A DNA stretch of 64,000 nucleotides from Paracoccaceae bacterium (GTDB lineage: Bacteria > Pseudomonadota > Alphaproteobacteria > Rhodobacterales > Rhodobacteraceae), in the NCBI GenBank assembly GCA_018222585.1, contig JAAFAB010000011.1, positions 30,868 to 94,867 of the forward strand, given 5' to 3'. Shown piece by piece: positions 1-7,115 of the stretch. The notes under the pieces are model-generated. The model saw nothing but the letters and a program-made list of their open reading frames with translations, was not told the DNA's origin and did no database searches. Made by a program: the position numbers and the translations under genes. How positions within the stretch are numbered: position 1 is the stretch's first letter; every line of letters begins with the position of its first letter.

Positions 1-366
1 GGCCCCTTGCGCGGCGTCTCTGAGCGTCCTGCGGGCTGCGTCCTGCACGACCACCCGCGCATAGTCCCGCAGCGCGTAGCTCGCGACCGAGGCACCGGCC
101 ATCTTCGCCAGGTAACGCGCGCCGCCCAGCTCCTTCAGCCCTTCATCGCCTTCCATCGCCATCTTCAGCGTCACCGGTGAGGCGATGTGCCCCTTGGCCA
201 CCCGCCCCCGGATCACCTCGTAGATCCGGCGGTGCACCGGGTCATGGAAATGCTCGGGCAGGAGGAAATCCCCCACCATCGCCAGCTTGCCGTTGTCCGT
301 CAGAAGCGCGCCGAGCAGCTGCTGCTCCGCCTCCGGCGTGTAGAATTCCTTCTGGTCGAGGTTCAT
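1..366 (-). CDS. dnaB: DnaB-like replicative helicase, N-terminal part (runs off the window)
   Basis: The first about 121 residues of a DnaB-family helicase are present; the ATPase domain lies beyond position 1. The start reads MNLDQKEFYTPEAEQQLLGA, and the segment TPEAEQQLLGALL followed by a helical N-domain containing FHDPVHRRIYEVI is the hallmark of DnaB N-terminal domains. The ATG overlaps the stop of the preceding small gene (ATGA). Its position after a replication-initiator-like gene fits a phage helicase loaded at the phage origin. This is not the host dnaB, judging by its operon. Confidence 0.85.
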   Translation of the reverse strand, partial: MNLDQKEFYTPEAEQQLLGALLTDNGKLAMVGDFLLPEHFHDPVHRRIYEVIRGRVAKGHIASPVTLKMAMEGDEGLKELGGARYLAKMAGASVASYALRDYARVVVQDAARRTLRDAAQGA

Positions 367-521
367 TTGGCTTTCGTCCCTTTCGCTGTGGATTTGGCGA
401 TCAAGGCGCGAACCAGCCGCGTCTCGATCTGGATCTTCTCCCCCAGCTCACCGCCGACCTGTTCCGAGAGGCCTTCGATGACGCGCAGATACGTGTCGAT
501 CTTGGGGAGGAGGTTGCTCAA
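363..521 (-). CDS. Small phage protein between initiator and helicase, TTG start
   Basis: A 52-residue frame fills the gap between the replication protein and the helicase. The proposed TTG start overlaps the upstream TGA stop, and the gene's own stop overlaps the dnaB ATG. The peptide is helical and charged (LLPKIDTYLRVIEGLSEQ, ending KSTAKGTKAK). No family is recognised. The same frame stays open further upstream, but that part overlaps the replication gene and has no better start. The rare start codon makes this less certain than its neighbours; tight coupling to both is the main support. Confidence 0.5.
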   Translation of the reverse strand: MSNLLPKIDTYLRVIEGLSEQVGGELGEKIQIETRLVRALIAKSTAKGTKAK

Positions 522-1324
522 GAGATCACCGTCTGCCAGCTGGGCGGCCGGAACTTGGCGGCCCGGTCCTGCGGGGTGATCTCTTCCGGGAGCCGCACGC
601 CGCGCAGCTCCTCGTCCGCCCATCGCTGGGCGTTCAGCCACGTCGCCGGGTGCGCGATGAACTGCGCCTCCGTGCCCTTCTGCCGGCAGAGGGCCGCATA
701 GCGCCTGGCCCCGTCGATGATCTCCTGCGGCAGCGCGCTCTTCACGGCCTTGGCCCATGCCTTCTCGGCGTTCCCTCGGGCGATCTTCCGTGGGTAGGCT
801 TCGTAGAAGTCGGGGAACCTGTCCTCGGGCTTCGGCGCCGCTTCGGCGGGCTGGTCATTGTCCGAGAAAAGATCGATCTCGCGCGCTTGCGCGCTTACTG
901 GTTCTTTTACGGGTTCTCTTACAGGTTTATCTCCAGTGGGCTGGAGATGGTTGGGGCCCTGATTTGGAGATGGTTGGGGCCCTGATTTGGAGATGGTGCC
1001 AACTCCATTTTCTGGAGTTTGTTCGTTGCTGATTTCGCGATCGCACCCCAAGATGTAGTAGGTCGGACCCTTCGTACCGTCCTGGTTTCTGGTCCGCCTG
1101 CGGGCGATCAAGTTGGCCTTCTCAAGATCGTTGAGCGCGTTGTTGAGCCCGCCATTCGAAAGGCCGGTCACCCGCATCAGGGACGCCTGGCTGGGGAAGC
1201 AGGCCGTATCCGCATCCCGCTTCGAATTGTGCGCATCGCACAGGTGGAACAGAACGCGGAACGCACCCGCCTTGATCTTGTCGGCGGGAATGTCCGCCAG
1301 CCAGCTAGAAGCCTTATGACTCAT
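518..1324 (-). CDS. Phage replication initiator / replisome organiser with N-terminal winged helix
   Basis: A 268-residue protein with three parts. Residues about 5-90 form a winged-helix domain (SLMRVTGLSNGGLNNALNDL as recognition region). Residues about 95-155 are a polar, low-complexity linker rich in Pro and Gln. Residues 165-250 match the C-terminal module common in phage replisome organisers, with FYEAYPRKIARGNAEKAW and HPATWLNAQRW. It sits directly upstream of the dnaB-like gene, as lambda O does before P. The linker is encoded by a 23-bp tandem repeat with flanking inverted repeats, suggesting that the phage origin lies inside the gene. The start overlaps the upstream gene by 11 bases. 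Confidence 0.75.
   Translation of the reverse strand: MSHKASSWLADIPADKIKAGAFRVLFHLCDAHNSKRDADTACFPSQASLMRVTGLSNGGLNNALNDLEKANLIARRRTRNQDGTKGPTYYILGCDREISNEQTPENGVGTISKSGPQPSPNQGPNHLQPTGDKPVREPVKEPVSAQAREIDLFSDNDQPAEAAPKPEDRFPDFYEAYPRKIARGNAEKAWAKAVKSALPQEIIDGARRYAALCRQKGTEAQFIAHPATWLNAQRWADEELRGVRLPEEITPQDRAAKFRPPSWQTVIS
931..1020. repeat. Iteron-like repeat cluster inside the replication gene (candidate phage origin)
   Basis: TGGAG occurs at 942, 965, 988 and 1013, the first three at an exact 23-bp period as two full copies and a partial third of one unit. CTCCA, its complement, occurs at 931 and 1003, making the inverted repeats CTCCAG-N4-CTGGAG (931-946) and AACTCCA-N5-TGGAGTT (1001-1019). 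A 23-bp period is not a multiple of three, so the copies are read in different frames. That argues for selection on DNA rather than peptide. Origins inside the initiator gene are known from lambda-type phages. Confidence 0.5.
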
Positions 1325-1490
1325 CGCTCGCCTCCTTCTTGAAAATCTGCTCGATCACGCCCTCGGCGCGCATCTGGGAGACCACCTGGCGGATCTCCTC
1401 CACCGGCCACTCCAGCGCGACCGCGATATCCTCGACGCCCTCGCCCCGGGCGATCAGGTCGCGCACCAGCTGCGGGTCCACATCGGTCAT
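1314..1490 (-). CDS. Small HTH-like phage protein
   Basis: A 58-residue protein starting MTDVDPQLVRDLIARGEG; the ATG overlaps the TGA of the upstream PAPS-reductase-like gene, so this start is preferred to a GTG three codons earlier. Residues about 8-45 (LVRDLIARGEGVEDIAVALE, then WPVEEIRQVVSQMRAEG) look like a short helix-turn-helix of the kind that recognises a DNA word, but no family is certain. It overlaps the replication initiator by 11 bases, so translation of the two is probably coupled. Confidence 0.65.
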   Translation of the reverse strand: MTDVDPQLVRDLIARGEGVEDIAVALEWPVEEIRQVVSQMRAEGVIEQIFKKEASDES

Positions 1491-2323
1491 CCCGTGCACT
1501 CCCCATCATCTTTCTGGCAAAGAACGCCCTCTGTTGAGAGGGCCCAATCCCCCTGCCTTTCCATGAACTCGCGTAGCTCTTTCCGCGAGTATCGCTTGGA
1601 GAACCTGGCCGCCGTCCCGCTGGTAAGGCTGGAAGCAAGGGCCTCCATCTCTTCCCACCAAGCAGCGCGCGCGCGATGGTCCCGAGTGAAGGCTGCGACA
1701 TTCGCCTCGCTCTTAAGAAAGCAGCCGTCGCAGTTCCCCAGCCAGCAGTTTCCACCAACGTTCGGCAGATCGAGATCGAAGGGCTGGCGGCGCCAGAAGG
1801 CCGCGACATCACGCTTGGAAACGCCAGCCGCAACCAGCGGCCGCCAGACCGTCCAGCGATCCTTGGGCGGGTTCGTGCTTCGGTGTGCCTCGTCCGCCCG
1901 GATACCTACGCAATTGGTCCAGTAGTCCCAGCCGAGGTTGCGCAGATATCTCTTCGCGGTCCGCACTTTCAGCTCCGTCGTGCAGAAACGGCTTTGCTGG
2001 TTTGGCAGGAACTTGCGCTTGCGGATCAGCGCCTCGAACGGCTCACCGTTCATGCTGGCGCCTTGACGCCCAACGATCTCGAAAAACGGCGCCTCGACGC
2101 GGTATTCGAGCCATGTGACCATGACACCCCATCGCTGCGCGACCTCGGCCACGAAGTCGAGTGTCTGGGGCATTTCGCGCCCCGTGTTCTGGAATGTTAC
2201 CTCGACGCGATCCGGGAGATCTCCATTCGCCTCCAAGATCTGGTGCAGCATGTAGGCGCTGGTACGTCCCCCGCTGAAGGCGATCTGGACGTTGCCATCT
2301 GGCAGCAAATAGTGATCAGCCAT
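1487..2323 (-). CDS. Phage PAPS-reductase / PP-loop family protein
   Basis: A 278-residue protein of the adenine nucleotide alpha-hydrolase fold. The ATP-binding PP-loop is SGGRTS at residues 17-22. A cysteine cluster NCWLGNCDGC lies near residue 200, with another Cys in RFCTTELK, a pattern suggesting an Fe-S or thiol-handling site. Members act as sulfonucleotide reductases or in thiolation of nucleic acids; the substrate here is unknown. The start MADHYLL was chosen because ATGGCTGA gives an 8-base overlap with the resolvase stop. Finding it in a replication operon is odd for a metabolic enzyme and suggests nucleotide or nucleic-acid modification. Confidence 0.8.
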   Translation of the reverse strand: MADHYLLPDGNVQIAFSGGRTSAYMLHQILEANGDLPDRVEVTFQNTGREMPQTLDFVAEVAQRWGVMVTWLEYRVEAPFFEIVGRQGASMNGEPFEALIRKRKFLPNQQSRFCTTELKVRTAKRYLRNLGWDYWTNCVGIRADEAHRSTNPPKDRWTVWRPLVAAGVSKRDVAAFWRRQPFDLDLPNVGGNCWLGNCDGCFLKSEANVAAFTRDHRARAAWWEEMEALASSLTSGTAARFSKRYSRKELREFMERQGDWALSTEGVLCQKDDGECTG

Positions 2324-2846
2324 TGAACAGCCCCCCGAGCGGCACGCTCTGGGCCACGCGCAGGGTCGCGCAGCCGTAATCCCAGATCGCCATGGCGTCG
2401 GCTTCGTCATCGCTTCGAGGCTGCCAGCCGATCTGGTTGCACCGGGCGATCACGCGCTGCTTGATCTCCAACCGGGAATCCTTGGCGCTGAGGCTGGGGA
2501 AGTCCCTGGCCGTCAGGTGCTTGCCCAAGAAGTGCTTGCGGACGGACTGGATCCGCGCCTCCTGCACCAGCACCCCCTCGTCGGCCACGGTGCCGGTCAC
2601 GCACGCGGCCAGCCCGATCAGGAACGCATTGGCATGGGCCCCGCCGATAGCTGCCTCGAAAAAAACGTGATCCGGCTCATACTTGCGCACCAGGTGGCGC
2701 GTCATCTGAATGGCCTTGGCGAACCGGGCGGCTTGCGTGGCACCCCTTTTGCCAAGAACAATCGAGGTGGCCCGCGGAGTTTTCCCCGCGAGCCCAAATG
2801 CCACACCAGTGTTTGTGGCGATATCGAACGCCATGACCCGGGTCAC
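2316..2846 (-). CDS. RuvC-like Holliday junction resolvase (phage)
   Basis: A 176-residue RNase H-fold nuclease. The acidic residues expected of RuvC-type resolvases are visible: Asp8 in MAFDIATNTG, Glu64 in VFFEAAIGG, and a C-terminal cluster SDDEADAMAIWDY with Asp146, Asp147, Asp150 and Asp156. It would resolve four-way junctions made during phage recombination and replication, working with the RecE/RecT pair in the opposite operon. The start overlaps the upstream stop by 4 bases and the end overlaps the next gene by 8. Confidence 0.82.
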   Translation of the reverse strand: MTRVMAFDIATNTGVAFGLAGKTPRATSIVLGKRGATQAARFAKAIQMTRHLVRKYEPDHVFFEAAIGGAHANAFLIGLAACVTGTVADEGVLVQEARIQSVRKHFLGKHLTARDFPSLSAKDSRLEIKQRVIARCNQIGWQPRSDDEADAMAIWDYGCATLRVAQSVPLGGLFNG

Positions 2847-3334
2847 TCGGCCGCCCGCGTCATCGGCGTGACGTTCGAGGGTTCATCCTCGTCGAGGTCA
2901 GCCAGGTTCGCCTCGAAGTCGGCGGCATCCTCGGCCAGCTCCTCGTCGCCCATCGGCACCACGTCGTCGCCCTCGTCGGGTGCGGCATTCGCGGTCTCGT
3001 CCTCGCTCTCGTAGTCAGCGGGATCGCCCAGATCCATTTCCCCGCTGCCCTGGCCCTGGACATGGGCCTCGACCATCGGCAGGCCCTTCTTCAGGGAACG
3101 GATGATGTCCATCGCCTTGGTCTGGCCGTTCTTCTTCGGCAGCTTCTTCACGATGCTCTTCAGCCAGCCGAACGCCTGGCCGTTCATGCCGGTCTCGTCC
3201 AGGAACTCGGTCAGCTTGGCCGCGCTCTCGCCGGCATCGCTCTGCCGCTCGTACTCCTCGTTCGACCGGGCCTGGATTTGGCCCAGAAGTTGGTCATGCC
3301 CGAATTCGGGCTCGCTGTTCGTCGGGTCTTCCAT
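2843..3334 (-). CDS. Acidic phage protein of unknown function
   Basis: A 163-residue protein. The N-terminal 90 residues are predicted helical and mixed in charge (AFGWLKSIVKKLPKKNGQTK). The C-terminal 70 residues are strongly acidic, with repeated DE runs and almost no basic residues, resembling tails of single-stranded-DNA-binding or DNA-mimic proteins. No family is recognised. A good ribosome site (AAAGGAGCTGACA before ATG) fixes the start. It opens the tightly coupled block resolvase - PAPS-like - HTH - initiator - helicase, so a role in replication or recombination is an inference from position only. Confidence 0.7.
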   Translation of the reverse strand: MEDPTNSEPEFGHDQLLGQIQARSNEEYERQSDAGESAAKLTEFLDETGMNGQAFGWLKSIVKKLPKKNGQTKAMDIIRSLKKGLPMVEAHVQGQGSGEMDLGDPADYESEDETANAAPDEGDDVVPMGDEELAEDAADFEANLADLDEDEPSNVTPMTRAAE

Positions 3335-3569
3335 TGTCAGCTCCTTTCGCTGGGGGGGTGTGCCGGATCTCGCTCCAGCACTGGGCGCCTGGTGACGGCA
3401 TTGCGGGTTTCCACGTCCTCACCGAGCCTCGGCCCGATGCCGTCGTCGCAGCCTCACGGGGCAGCTGAGAAAGTACCGAGGTCGGTATTGCTTTTTTCCG
3501 GGAACCTGATTTCGTCGCCCCAGGAGGATCCGGGGGGGCGGTATTCAAGCGGCGATCGCATCGCTCAGA

Positions 3570-3818
3570 TCACTTTTTTTGATCCGTAACGTTGCAATCC
3601 GCATTGGGGATAACCACGTCACTGTCACCGGCGCGAAGTCGTGCAAGGTGTTCATAGGTAAGGGCTTTTCCAAGCTCGCTTGCCGCTTTCACGAGTTTCA
3701 CGTCCTGCCCTGCGGGGATGCTGCCGCGCGCTTTCCAGGCGCGCACGGTCACGTCTTTCTCCCCGAGGTCACGGGCCATTTGAGCTACCGACGGCCAAAG
3801 TTCGAACACAATTTGCAT
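3570..3818 (-). CDS. Cro-like regulator of the carph-isopro type
   Basis: An 82-residue protein, first gene of the leftward early operon and divergent from the CI-like repressor. Residues 8-45 form a helix-turn-helix (VAQMARDLGEKDVTVRAWKA, then RGSIPAG), matching the small carph-isopro proteins often found opposite S24 repressors in alphaproteobacterial phages. It probably plays the Cro role. The 235 bp between this gene and the acidic protein hold no credible gene. Its promoter appears to overlap two operator-like sites at 3843-3885. Confidence 0.7.
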   Translation of the reverse strand: MQIVFELWPSVAQMARDLGEKDVTVRAWKARGSIPAGQDVKLVKAASELGKALTYEHLARLRAGDSDVVIPNADCNVTDQKK

Positions 3819-3842
3819 GGCTCTTCCTCATCATGGATTTGG

Positions 3843-3885
3843 TGCAAAATGTATTGCGAAGAGATTCCAGTCAATACCAAAGGCA
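3843..3885. promoter_or_regulatory. Divergent control region with two operator-like sites
   Basis: In the 93 bp between the Cro-like and CI-like genes, TGCAAAATGTATTGCG (3843-3858, plus strand) and TGCCTTTGGTATTGA (3871-3885, minus strand) share a TGC-N5-GTAT-N-G core. A leftward promoter can be read on the minus strand: -35 TTGACT (3874-3869), 15-bp spacer, -10 TACATT (3853-3848). The two sites lie on its -35 and -10. The same core recurs twice at 5341-5391. The spacer is shorter than the optimum, so the promoter call is tentative. Confidence 0.5.
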
Positions 3886-3911
3886 ACAATGCTTTCTGTA
3901 CTGTCAGCGGC

Positions 3912-4499
3912 ATGGCAGAATCAGAAAAGCACACCCGTCTACGTGAAGCTCGGCTGAAAGCGGGCTTTCGGTCGGCCTCAGAAGCCGCCAGAAGGTTTGG
4001 ATGGACGGACAGCGCCTACCGGCATCACGAGAACGGCACGCGAGGTTTCAGCGCCAAGACAGCCGAGAGGTATGCCCGGGCCTACCGCGTCCCAGTCGAC
4101 TGGATTGTATTCGGCAACGGATCGTCCAAGAAGAGACCCGTTCCACTTGTAGGCATAGTGGGTGCTGGAGCGGAGGTTTTCCCGATAGACGACGGCGGTT
4201 CTCTCGACGAGATCGATCCGATGCCAGGGTTGGGTCCCGAGGCCGTAGCAGTCCGCGTGGTCGGCGACAGCATGTACCCGAGGTATTTTGACGGGGACAT
4301 ACTTGTTTATGACCAACACGTTAGCATGAGGGATGCTCACGGACAGGAGTGCGTCGTGGCTCTTGCGGACGGTCGTAGACTGATCAAAGTGGTTCGCCTT
4401 AGAAACGGCGTCGTGTCTCTTGAGTCGTACAACCACCAGCCCATCGAAGATGCTGATATCGAGTGGGCTGCCCCCGTCCTCTGGGTGCGACGGAGTTAA
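3912..4499 (+). CDS. CI/LexA-type phage repressor with S24 self-cleavage domain
   Basis: A 195-residue prophage repressor. The HTH lies at residues about 8-65 (SASEAARRFGWTDSAYRHHE). The S24 peptidase domain follows: probable Ala85-Gly86 cleavage site in GIVGAGAEVF, catalytic Ser120 in VVGDSMYP and Lys159 in RRLIKVVRL. All elements for RecA-stimulated self-cleavage are present, so the prophage is probably SOS-inducible. A longer open frame exists upstream but enters the divergent promoter region, so the ATG at 3912 is used. It converges with the three-HTH gene; the two stop codons abut. Confidence 0.9.
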   Translation: MAESEKHTRLREARLKAGFRSASEAARRFGWTDSAYRHHENGTRGFSAKTAERYARAYRVPVDWIVFGNGSSKKRPVPLVGIVGAGAEVFPIDDGGSLDEIDPMPGLGPEAVAVRVVGDSMYPRYFDGDILVYDQHVSMRDAHGQECVVALADGRRLIKVVRLRNGVVSLESYNHQPIEDADIEWAAPVLWVRRS

Positions 4500-5237
4500 C
4501 TACTCCTCGCCACCCAGAAGGTGATGGATCGAGATCCCGTGCACCCGCCAGCACCGATAGAGCTGGTCGACCGTCAGCATCCTCTTGCCCTGCTCGACCT
4601 GCGAATAGTTGGATTTCGCAATGCCGATCGAGTTGGCGAAGTCCACCATGCTCATGCCAGCCGCAATGCGCGCCCTCGCGAGCCGTCGAGCCATATCTTT
4701 CCGCTCAACTTGAGCGCCGGCGCCATCTCGCCAACTGCGCCACGCCTCTCTCAACCCTTCGGCAAGTCCCCCATCCTCTCCGAAATACAGAAAGTCGAGA
4801 GAAAGCCCAAAGGCATCTCTGATCGCGATAGCGCCATCGAGGGACAAGCGAAATTCTCCACTTTCCCAGTTATTTAGCGCTGCTCTTTTCAGGCCAATTC
4901 GCGCCGCATACTGCTCTTGCGTGAGCCCTTCAAGCGATCGGTGCCATTTGATACGATCCGCGGCGCAGGAGGAAAATCCGCCCGCAGGGGGAAGCTTGCG
5001 CCCCATGCCCTCTGCCCTCGACGGCTTGAGCAGGTCGGCCGCAGAAATCTCCAGGGCCCCTGCAATCTTCGCGATGGTATTGAGCCTCGGGCTTTCAGTT
5101 CGCTGCTTGAGAATGTCATAGACGGCGGTCTCATTCAGACCTGCCTTCCTGCTGAGTTGGGCCATGCCAAGCCCCCGGCGCCTCATTTGCTCCTTCAGGT
5201 TGGTGGAAAAAGTCCCAGAGATATCAGTTTGTTCCAT
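4500..5237 (-). CDS. Regulator with three tandem XRE-type HTH domains
   Basis: A 245-residue protein made of three Cro/CI-type helix-turn-helix units: residues about 13-70 (MAQLSRKAGLNETAVYDIL), 95-152 (TQEQYAARIGLKRAALNNWE) and 183-243 (SMVDFANSIGIAKSNYSQVE). No catalytic or ligand domain is seen. XRE proteins usually carry one HTH and dimerise; three in one chain is unusual. The start at 5237 is preferred because GGAGGAAG lies 8 bases upstream; an in-frame ATG exists at 5252. It diverges from the recombination operon across two direct repeats and is the natural candidate to bind them. It may be a second lysogeny switch. Confidence 0.8.
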   Translation of the reverse strand: MEQTDISGTFSTNLKEQMRRRGLGMAQLSRKAGLNETAVYDILKQRTESPRLNTIAKIAGALEISAADLLKPSRAEGMGRKLPPAGGFSSCAADRIKWHRSLEGLTQEQYAARIGLKRAALNNWESGEFRLSLDGAIAIRDAFGLSLDFLYFGEDGGLAEGLREAWRSWRDGAGAQVERKDMARRLARARIAAGMSMVDFANSIGIAKSNYSQVEQGKRMLTVDQLYRCWRVHGISIHHLLGGEE

Positions 5238-5340
5238 GCCGTCTTCCTCCATGGGTTATCGCATTACATCCGGCCGAAGACCTCGGGACCCATCCTGGCA
5301 CCCTACAGGCGCAGAACGCGGTTCCGAAATTTTCTCTGCA

Positions 5341-5391
5341 TCCGATACCTTTTGCATTGACACGTCGCAACAACATTCGATACCTATTGCA
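5341..5391. promoter_or_regulatory. Rightward early promoter flanked by two operator-like repeats
   Basis: Direct repeats TCCGATACCTTTTGCA (5341-5356) and TTCGATACCTATTGCA (5376-5391) match at 14 of 16 bases. Between them lies -35 TTGACA (5357-5362); the -10 (GATACC, 5379-5384, 16-bp spacer) is inside the second repeat. On the minus strand both read TGCAAAAGGTATCGGA-like, the core also seen at 3843. A repressor bound here would block the operon beginning at 5417. Confidence 0.6.
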
Positions 5392-5416
5392 TCGAGGCAG
5401 CCCAAATGAGGCACAT

Positions 5417-5728
5417 ATGCAGACGAAACCCACACATTCCGCGCCTTTTGCCGACGAGCTTTTCAGCGTCGATCCGTGGACCTGCATGGTCGAGGAGGTC
5501 GGCACCAAGGAGAAGCCCAAGCGGGTCTTCTACGCGATCCACCAGGAGCGCGAGGAGACGCACGAGCTGGACCTCAGCACCTACCGCGACCCGTCCCCCG
5601 AAACCTTCCGCCAGCTGATCGCCCTCGGCTTCCCCAAGCGCGTCACTGGCTCCCCGCTGACCGCCGACCAGATCGAACTGATGTGGTGGCGCCGGTTCGG
5701 CATCAAGCCCGAGGAGAAAGCCGCATGA
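5417..5728 (+). CDS. Phage early protein of unknown function
   Basis: A 103-residue soluble protein, first in the rightward operon. The start at ATG 5417 has GAGG 5 bases upstream; a longer frame reaches into the promoter and was rejected. It is moderately acidic with a basic C-terminus (MWWRRFGIKPEEKAA). No domain is recognised. First position directly after the operator-controlled promoter suggests an early regulatory or anti-host role, as inference from location only. Confidence 0.65.
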   Translation: MQTKPTHSAPFADELFSVDPWTCMVEEVGTKEKPKRVFYAIHQEREETHELDLSTYRDPSPETFRQLIALGFPKRVTGSPLTADQIELMWWRRFGIKPEEKAA

Positions 5729-6003
5729 GGGATCACGTCACCGCCTACAAGCCCCCGCTGGAGCGAGCACGCCATGTCCTCGGCAACCCGGGCGCGCACC
5801 CGTCGCACAAGATCCGCAACGCGGCGCTGTACCTGGCGAACAACTCGGCCGACGACGTCGAGACCCTGATGGCCCGGGCCCTCGTGACGGTTGCGGATCG
5901 CAGCCCCGGGCCGCGCATCGGTTTCTCGAAGCGGGCCTGCGCGACGATCACCCTGCTTGCTCTGGCGCTTGGGACCTGCGCCGGGGTGCTGCTGATCCCC
6001 TGA
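5725..6003 (+). CDS. Small phage protein with C-terminal membrane segment
   Basis: A 92-residue protein coupled to the preceding gene by ATGA. The first about 70 residues are soluble and basic; residues about 71-92 form one hydrophobic helix (TITLLALALGTCAGVLLIP) ending at the C-terminus, so it is probably tail-anchored in the inner membrane. No family is recognised. About 280 bp without a gene follow it. Confidence 0.65.
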   Translation: MRDHVTAYKPPLERARHVLGNPGAHPSHKIRNAALYLANNSADDVETLMARALVTVADRSPGPRIGFSKRACATITLLALALGTCAGVLLIP

Positions 6004-6286
6004 TTTCGAATAGCGCGCGTTGTCCCCTGCTCCCCCGCAGTCGCGCGCTGTCACCCCGGCCGGCGTCCCCACTCCTTCCCAGCCGGCCGGGGCAAGAGGT
6101 TCCCCGCACCTGACACACACAGCCTCGTAGCGGGGGCACCGCCGAGGGCGCCTTTTTCCAACCCGATGTCATGGCGTCCTCGGCACCACCACTCACGCGA
6201 TCGGCCGACCGGAACCGGCCTCACCAGGGCGCCCGCTCCCACAGCAGAACCGCGGGCGCCCACCCACAGCTCAGATGGAGGATTTC

Positions 6287-6730
6287 ATGCCCCCCGTTTT
6301 TCCGAAGGCCTTCGACAGCGCCGTCAGCCGATCCGGCTTTTCAATCTCAGTCGCGGTGGCGAAGGCTGGCCAGTACGTCCGCATCGGCATTTCCGAGCAG
6401 GCGCAGGCCGAGCATTTCGGTCGCACGCTGGACCCTGCGAAGGACGCGATCAAGCTCACGATGTCCGACGATCAGCGCGACAACCACGTCATGAAGGTCG
6501 AGGTCGCCAAGCTGGATGATCCCGCCGCGATCACCATCTTCGGCGGCGCGCGCAGCAGCCTGCACATCAAGCTGTCCCCCTGGACCCAGATCGCCACGGG
6601 AAAGCGCCCCACCACTGAGCTTCCGGTAATCGCGCAGGCGCGCGGCGCCGAAGTTCTCCTGAAACTGCCCGAATGGGCGCGCCCGGAGATCCGCAAGATC
6701 GGCCAGGGCAAGTCGATCATGGAGGTGTAA
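6287..6730 (+). CDS. Phage protein of unknown function
   Basis: A 147-residue soluble protein. The ATG at 6287 is preceded by GGAGG at a spacing of 5, so it is chosen over the in-frame ATG at 6275, which would contain that site. The composition is beta-rich (ISVAVAKAGQYVRIGISEQ; GARSSLHIKLSPW). No family can be named. It heads the second part of the rightward operon after about 280 bp of untranslated DNA. Confidence 0.65.
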   Translation: MPPVFPKAFDSAVSRSGFSISVAVAKAGQYVRIGISEQAQAEHFGRTLDPAKDAIKLTMSDDQRDNHVMKVEVAKLDDPAAITIFGGARSSLHIKLSPWTQIATGKRPTTELPVIAQARGAEVLLKLPEWARPEIRKIGQGKSIMEV

Positions 6731-6734
6731 GCCG

Positions 6735-6905
6735 ATGGCGTTCCTCCTGCACATCATCGCGGCGCTGCTCTGGGTCCTTTTCGGGGTCATGGCTACCGGA
6801 TTCGGCGCGACCATCGAGAAGGAACCAGATCGCGTTCACGGTCTGATGCTGATCGTCATCCTTCTCGTCGGATCCATCGCTTTCACCCTTCAGGTCATGG
6901 CCTGA
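6735..6905 (+). CDS. 56-residue two-helix membrane protein
   Basis: A short frame starting MAFLLHIIAALLWVLFGVMA, 4 bases after the preceding stop. Two hydrophobic segments (residues about 3-22 and 38-54) flank a short polar loop with EKEPDRVHG, predicting a small inner-membrane hairpin. GGAGGTG at the end of the previous gene supplies a ribosome site. No family is recognised; such peptides in phages may be holin-like or exclusion factors, but nothing here decides that. Confidence 0.6.
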   Translation: MAFLLHIIAALLWVLFGVMATGFGATIEKEPDRVHGLMLIVILLVGSIAFTLQVMA

Positions 6906-7115
6906 AGCCGTCGAGCACCCCTTTCCCCAGCGCCACCAGAAGCGCCCTCGAAGGCGCGGCGCCAACCATGGAGGCCGCCATGTAGCGACAGCGATGCCCT
7001 GGCCGGAGGCGAAAGACCCGGCGCGCCAGACACAGGCGTCACCTTTGGTCAGCCGGCGGTCGAGGCTTAGGGCCGCCGGCATTCCCAAGATGAAGCCCAC
7101 CAGGAGAACCCCCCA

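Noticed and set aside
931..1020. CRISPR array
   Set aside because: The 23-bp units are contiguous, without spacers, and lie in a coding gene.
3294..3548. 84-codon frame upstream of the acidic phage protein
   Set aside because: It needs a TTG start with no ribosome site, overlaps the real gene by 41 bases, and its Pro/Arg-rich composition is that of a GC-rich shadow.
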